DNA from: Deltaproteobacteria bacterium
GTDB lineage: Bacteria > Desulfobacterota > Desulfobacteria > Desulfobacterales > B30-G6
NCBI GenBank assembly: GCA_003647375.1
Contig: QMMS01000253.1
Location: 1-6,491 of the forward strand
Length of the DNA: 6,491 nt
Direction of reading: 5' to 3'
Shown here: positions 5,534-6,491 of the stretch, one piece after another
How the letters are laid out: each line of letters starts with the position of its first letter
Position numbering within the stretch: the stretch's first letter is position 1
Program-made: the position numbers and the translations under genes
The notes under the pieces: generated by a model
The model's database searches: none
What the model was told of the DNA's origin: nothing
Seen by the model: only the letters and a program-made list of their open reading frames with translations

Positions 5534-5929
5534 TTATTGCCCGTAAGGATATTCGTTTGCAGATGTCTCGGATCCTGCTTTCTGCTCGTTCCGGTTCGCT
5601 ATATCAGCCCAGTGGACGGCATCCTTTAGGTTTTTTTCCAAAGTGTAAGAGTACGGAACTGCAGACAGAAATCTTTTTAGGACAGCATTCGGATCGTCTG
5701 GTGCGTTCATGATCATGAAATACCAGGCAATGTTGGCGGCGCAGGGCATGTTGTCTTTTGCAAGCGACACAAAGCAATCCAGGTCGCCTGAACCACATGA
5801 AGCCACTACTTTATCGAGTTGTTCGGAGGTCATGGTGCACTGTGCATATGAGGGGCTGGTCATGATAAAAGGAAGTACCAACAATGTACAGCATGTCCAT
5901 AAAGATAGTTGCCTTTTTAGTCTATTCAT
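5534..5929 (-). CDS. Small secreted four-cysteine protein of unknown family, 131 aa
   Basis: Not recognised as any named family. The start chosen has AGGAG six bases upstream and opens a clear Sec signal peptide (basic MNRLKRQ, a hydrophobic core to about residue 23, SYA before cleavage at 29/30). An ATG ten codons earlier is less likely. The mature protein is about 102 residues, starts QC, and has four cysteines (31, 45, 52, 63), enough for two disulfides. The middle (about 60-115) looks helical, with an aromatic stretch NIAWYFMIMN (66-75); the C-terminus is polar and probably flexible. It follows the TPR-like gene by 164 bases and precedes the barrel gene by 68, so it probably shares a transcript with the barrel. 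A periplasmic accessory role in export or assembly is a guess from position only. Confidence 0.72.
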   Translation of the reverse strand: MNRLKRQLSLWTCCTLLVLPFIMTSPSYAQCTMTSEQLDKVVASCGSGDLDCFVSLAKDNMPCAANIAWYFMIMNAPDDPNAVLKRFLSAVPYSYTLEKNLKDAVHWADIANRNEQKAGSETSANEYPYGQ

Positions 5930-5935
5930 ACTGTT

Positions 5936-5940
5936 CTCCT
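5936..5940 (-). promoter_or_regulatory. Ribosome binding site that sets the start of the small secreted protein
   Basis: AGGAG on the minus strand, six bases before the ATG at 5929-5927. It lies within the ten extra codons of the longer possible frame, which argues for the shorter product. Confidence 0.75.
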
Positions 5941-5995
5941 CTGTTCGGCTTCGATACATGAAAGCCTTTTTTGCACAAACTATCTATGTAAATGA

Positions 5996-6024
5996 TTGCT
6001 ACCAATTGGTAAGAATTGTGTCAA
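5996..6024 (-). promoter_or_regulatory. Candidate promoter with a palindrome in its spacer
   Basis: On the minus strand a perfect TTGACA (6024-6019) is followed after 17 bases by TAGCAA (6001-5996), a weak -10 match. The 12-base perfect palindrome TACCAATTGGTA (6000-6011) overlaps the spacer and the edge of the -10 box, a usual place for a repressor site. The region is A/T-rich and lies in the 164-base gap before the small secreted protein. The -35 box is good; the rest is tentative. Confidence 0.3.
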
Positions 6025-6093
6025 GAGTTGTTTTTAGTTTACTATTAAATATTTCTATCCAACATCCTACATTTCCACCAAGAAATTCATTAC

Positions 6094-6491
6094 TTATTTC
6101 ACCCTTTTCGCCATTTCCTGCATCACAAGGCTTTTAAGTTCATTGTTTTCCGGCGGGACAATGCCGAAAACAACACGATCCTGTGGATAACTCTCCCACA
6201 CACTTTCGAATGCGTCTTTCCAGGCGTCGGGGTTCAAGACAAGATATCGCTGAAGCAGGTCTTGAAATTTTTCAATTCCATCGTCCTGAAACAGCTGTTG
6301 ATCATCCCTTAACACCGGTAAAACTTTTTTTGGCAGCAACTGGGAACGCCAGACCCAGTATCTGCCGATATTGAACAGCAGGTATTCATTTTTTGGTGCG
6401 CATTGAATCGCCGCATCAAAGCATTGGTCCGCCAGAGGCAGCCACTTGTTCAGATATTCCGTTAGATCATGACGCTTAAAGGAATATAGAT
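6094..6491 (-). CDS. C-terminal part of a TPR-like protein, possibly an O-antigen ligase/polymerase-type protein (partial)
   Basis: The frame is open from the right window edge to a TAA at 6096-6094: 131 codons are visible and the start lies outside. An apparent internal TTG start near 6339 is only a codon in the middle of the frame. The visible part is helical. It has a TPR-like helix pair FDAAIQCAPKNEYLLFNIGR followed by YWVWRS, then a second helical block with DLLQRYLVLNPDAWKDAF, and ends MAKRVK. No membrane segment remains in this part. In polysaccharide loci, O-antigen ligase/polymerase proteins often end in such TPR-like regions, which suggests but does not show that identity. A free-standing TPR protein is the main alternative. 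It is probably the gene upstream of the small secreted protein, though a candidate promoter lies between them. Confidence 0.7.
   Translation of the reverse strand, partial: LYSFKRHDLTEYLNKWLPLADQCFDAAIQCAPKNEYLLFNIGRYWVWRSQLLPKKVLPVLRDDQQLFQDDGIEKFQDLLQRYLVLNPDAWKDAFESVWESYPQDRVVFGIVPPENNELKSLVMQEMAKRVK

Noticed and set aside
5709..6137. Plus-strand open frame of 142 codons across the gap before the small secreted protein
   Set aside because: It spans two minus-strand genes and an A/T-rich intergenic region, has no ribosome binding site that I can see, and its product looks like low-complexity translation of noncoding DNA.
6094..6339. Apparent complete 81-codon gene starting at a TTG
   Set aside because: The same frame continues without a stop to the window edge, and the upstream residues continue the helical, TPR-like pattern, so this is the end of a longer gene.

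Overview
All supported genes in this window lie on the minus strand and read from the right end to the left. They form part of a capsule or exopolysaccharide export locus of a Gram-negative bacterium. The genes include an outer-membrane lipoprotein of the Wza/OPX family, a fused inner-membrane co-polymerase and tyrosine autokinase of the Wzc family, a predicted outer-membrane beta-barrel and a small secreted protein. The intermediate base composition, this gene set and the heptamer-rich intergenic DNA suggest a member of the Desulfobacterota (former Deltaproteobacteria). That assignment is inference; no marker gene is present.

Layout, in transcription order from the right: (1) 6491-6094, the C-terminal 131 codons of a gene that enters from outside the window, helical and TPR-like. 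(2) 5929-5534, a small exported protein of unknown family with four cysteines after its signal peptide. (3) 5465-4209, a 418-residue predicted beta-barrel, followed 31 bases later by a strong intrinsic terminator (4177-4148). (4) A 361-base gap holding a candidate promoter and a strongly structured 89-base inverted repeat. (5) 3847-2795, the Wza-like polysaccharide export lipoprotein. (6) A 188-base gap with eleven tandem 7-base units. (7) 2606-339, the Wzc-like kinase with its tyrosine-rich tail. (8) A 338-base gene-free tail filled with heptamer arrays and foldback sequences.

How the genes may work together: the Wzc-like protein would control chain polymerisation and hand the polymer to the periplasmic OPX channel. 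The OPX protein here ends just after its second SLBB-type domain and shows no C-terminal helix of the kind that carries E. coli Wza through the outer membrane. The neighbouring beta-barrel is therefore a natural candidate for the actual outer-membrane pore, as proposed for two-part OPX/porin systems in Myxococcus. The small secreted protein and the TPR-like protein belong to the upstream unit and have no function that can be read directly.

The intergenic DNA is the least ordinary part of the window. Two families of 7-base tandem repeats occur; one of them flanks the kinase gene on both sides in direct orientation. There are also two compact multi-stem foldback elements (24-72 and 3899-3987).
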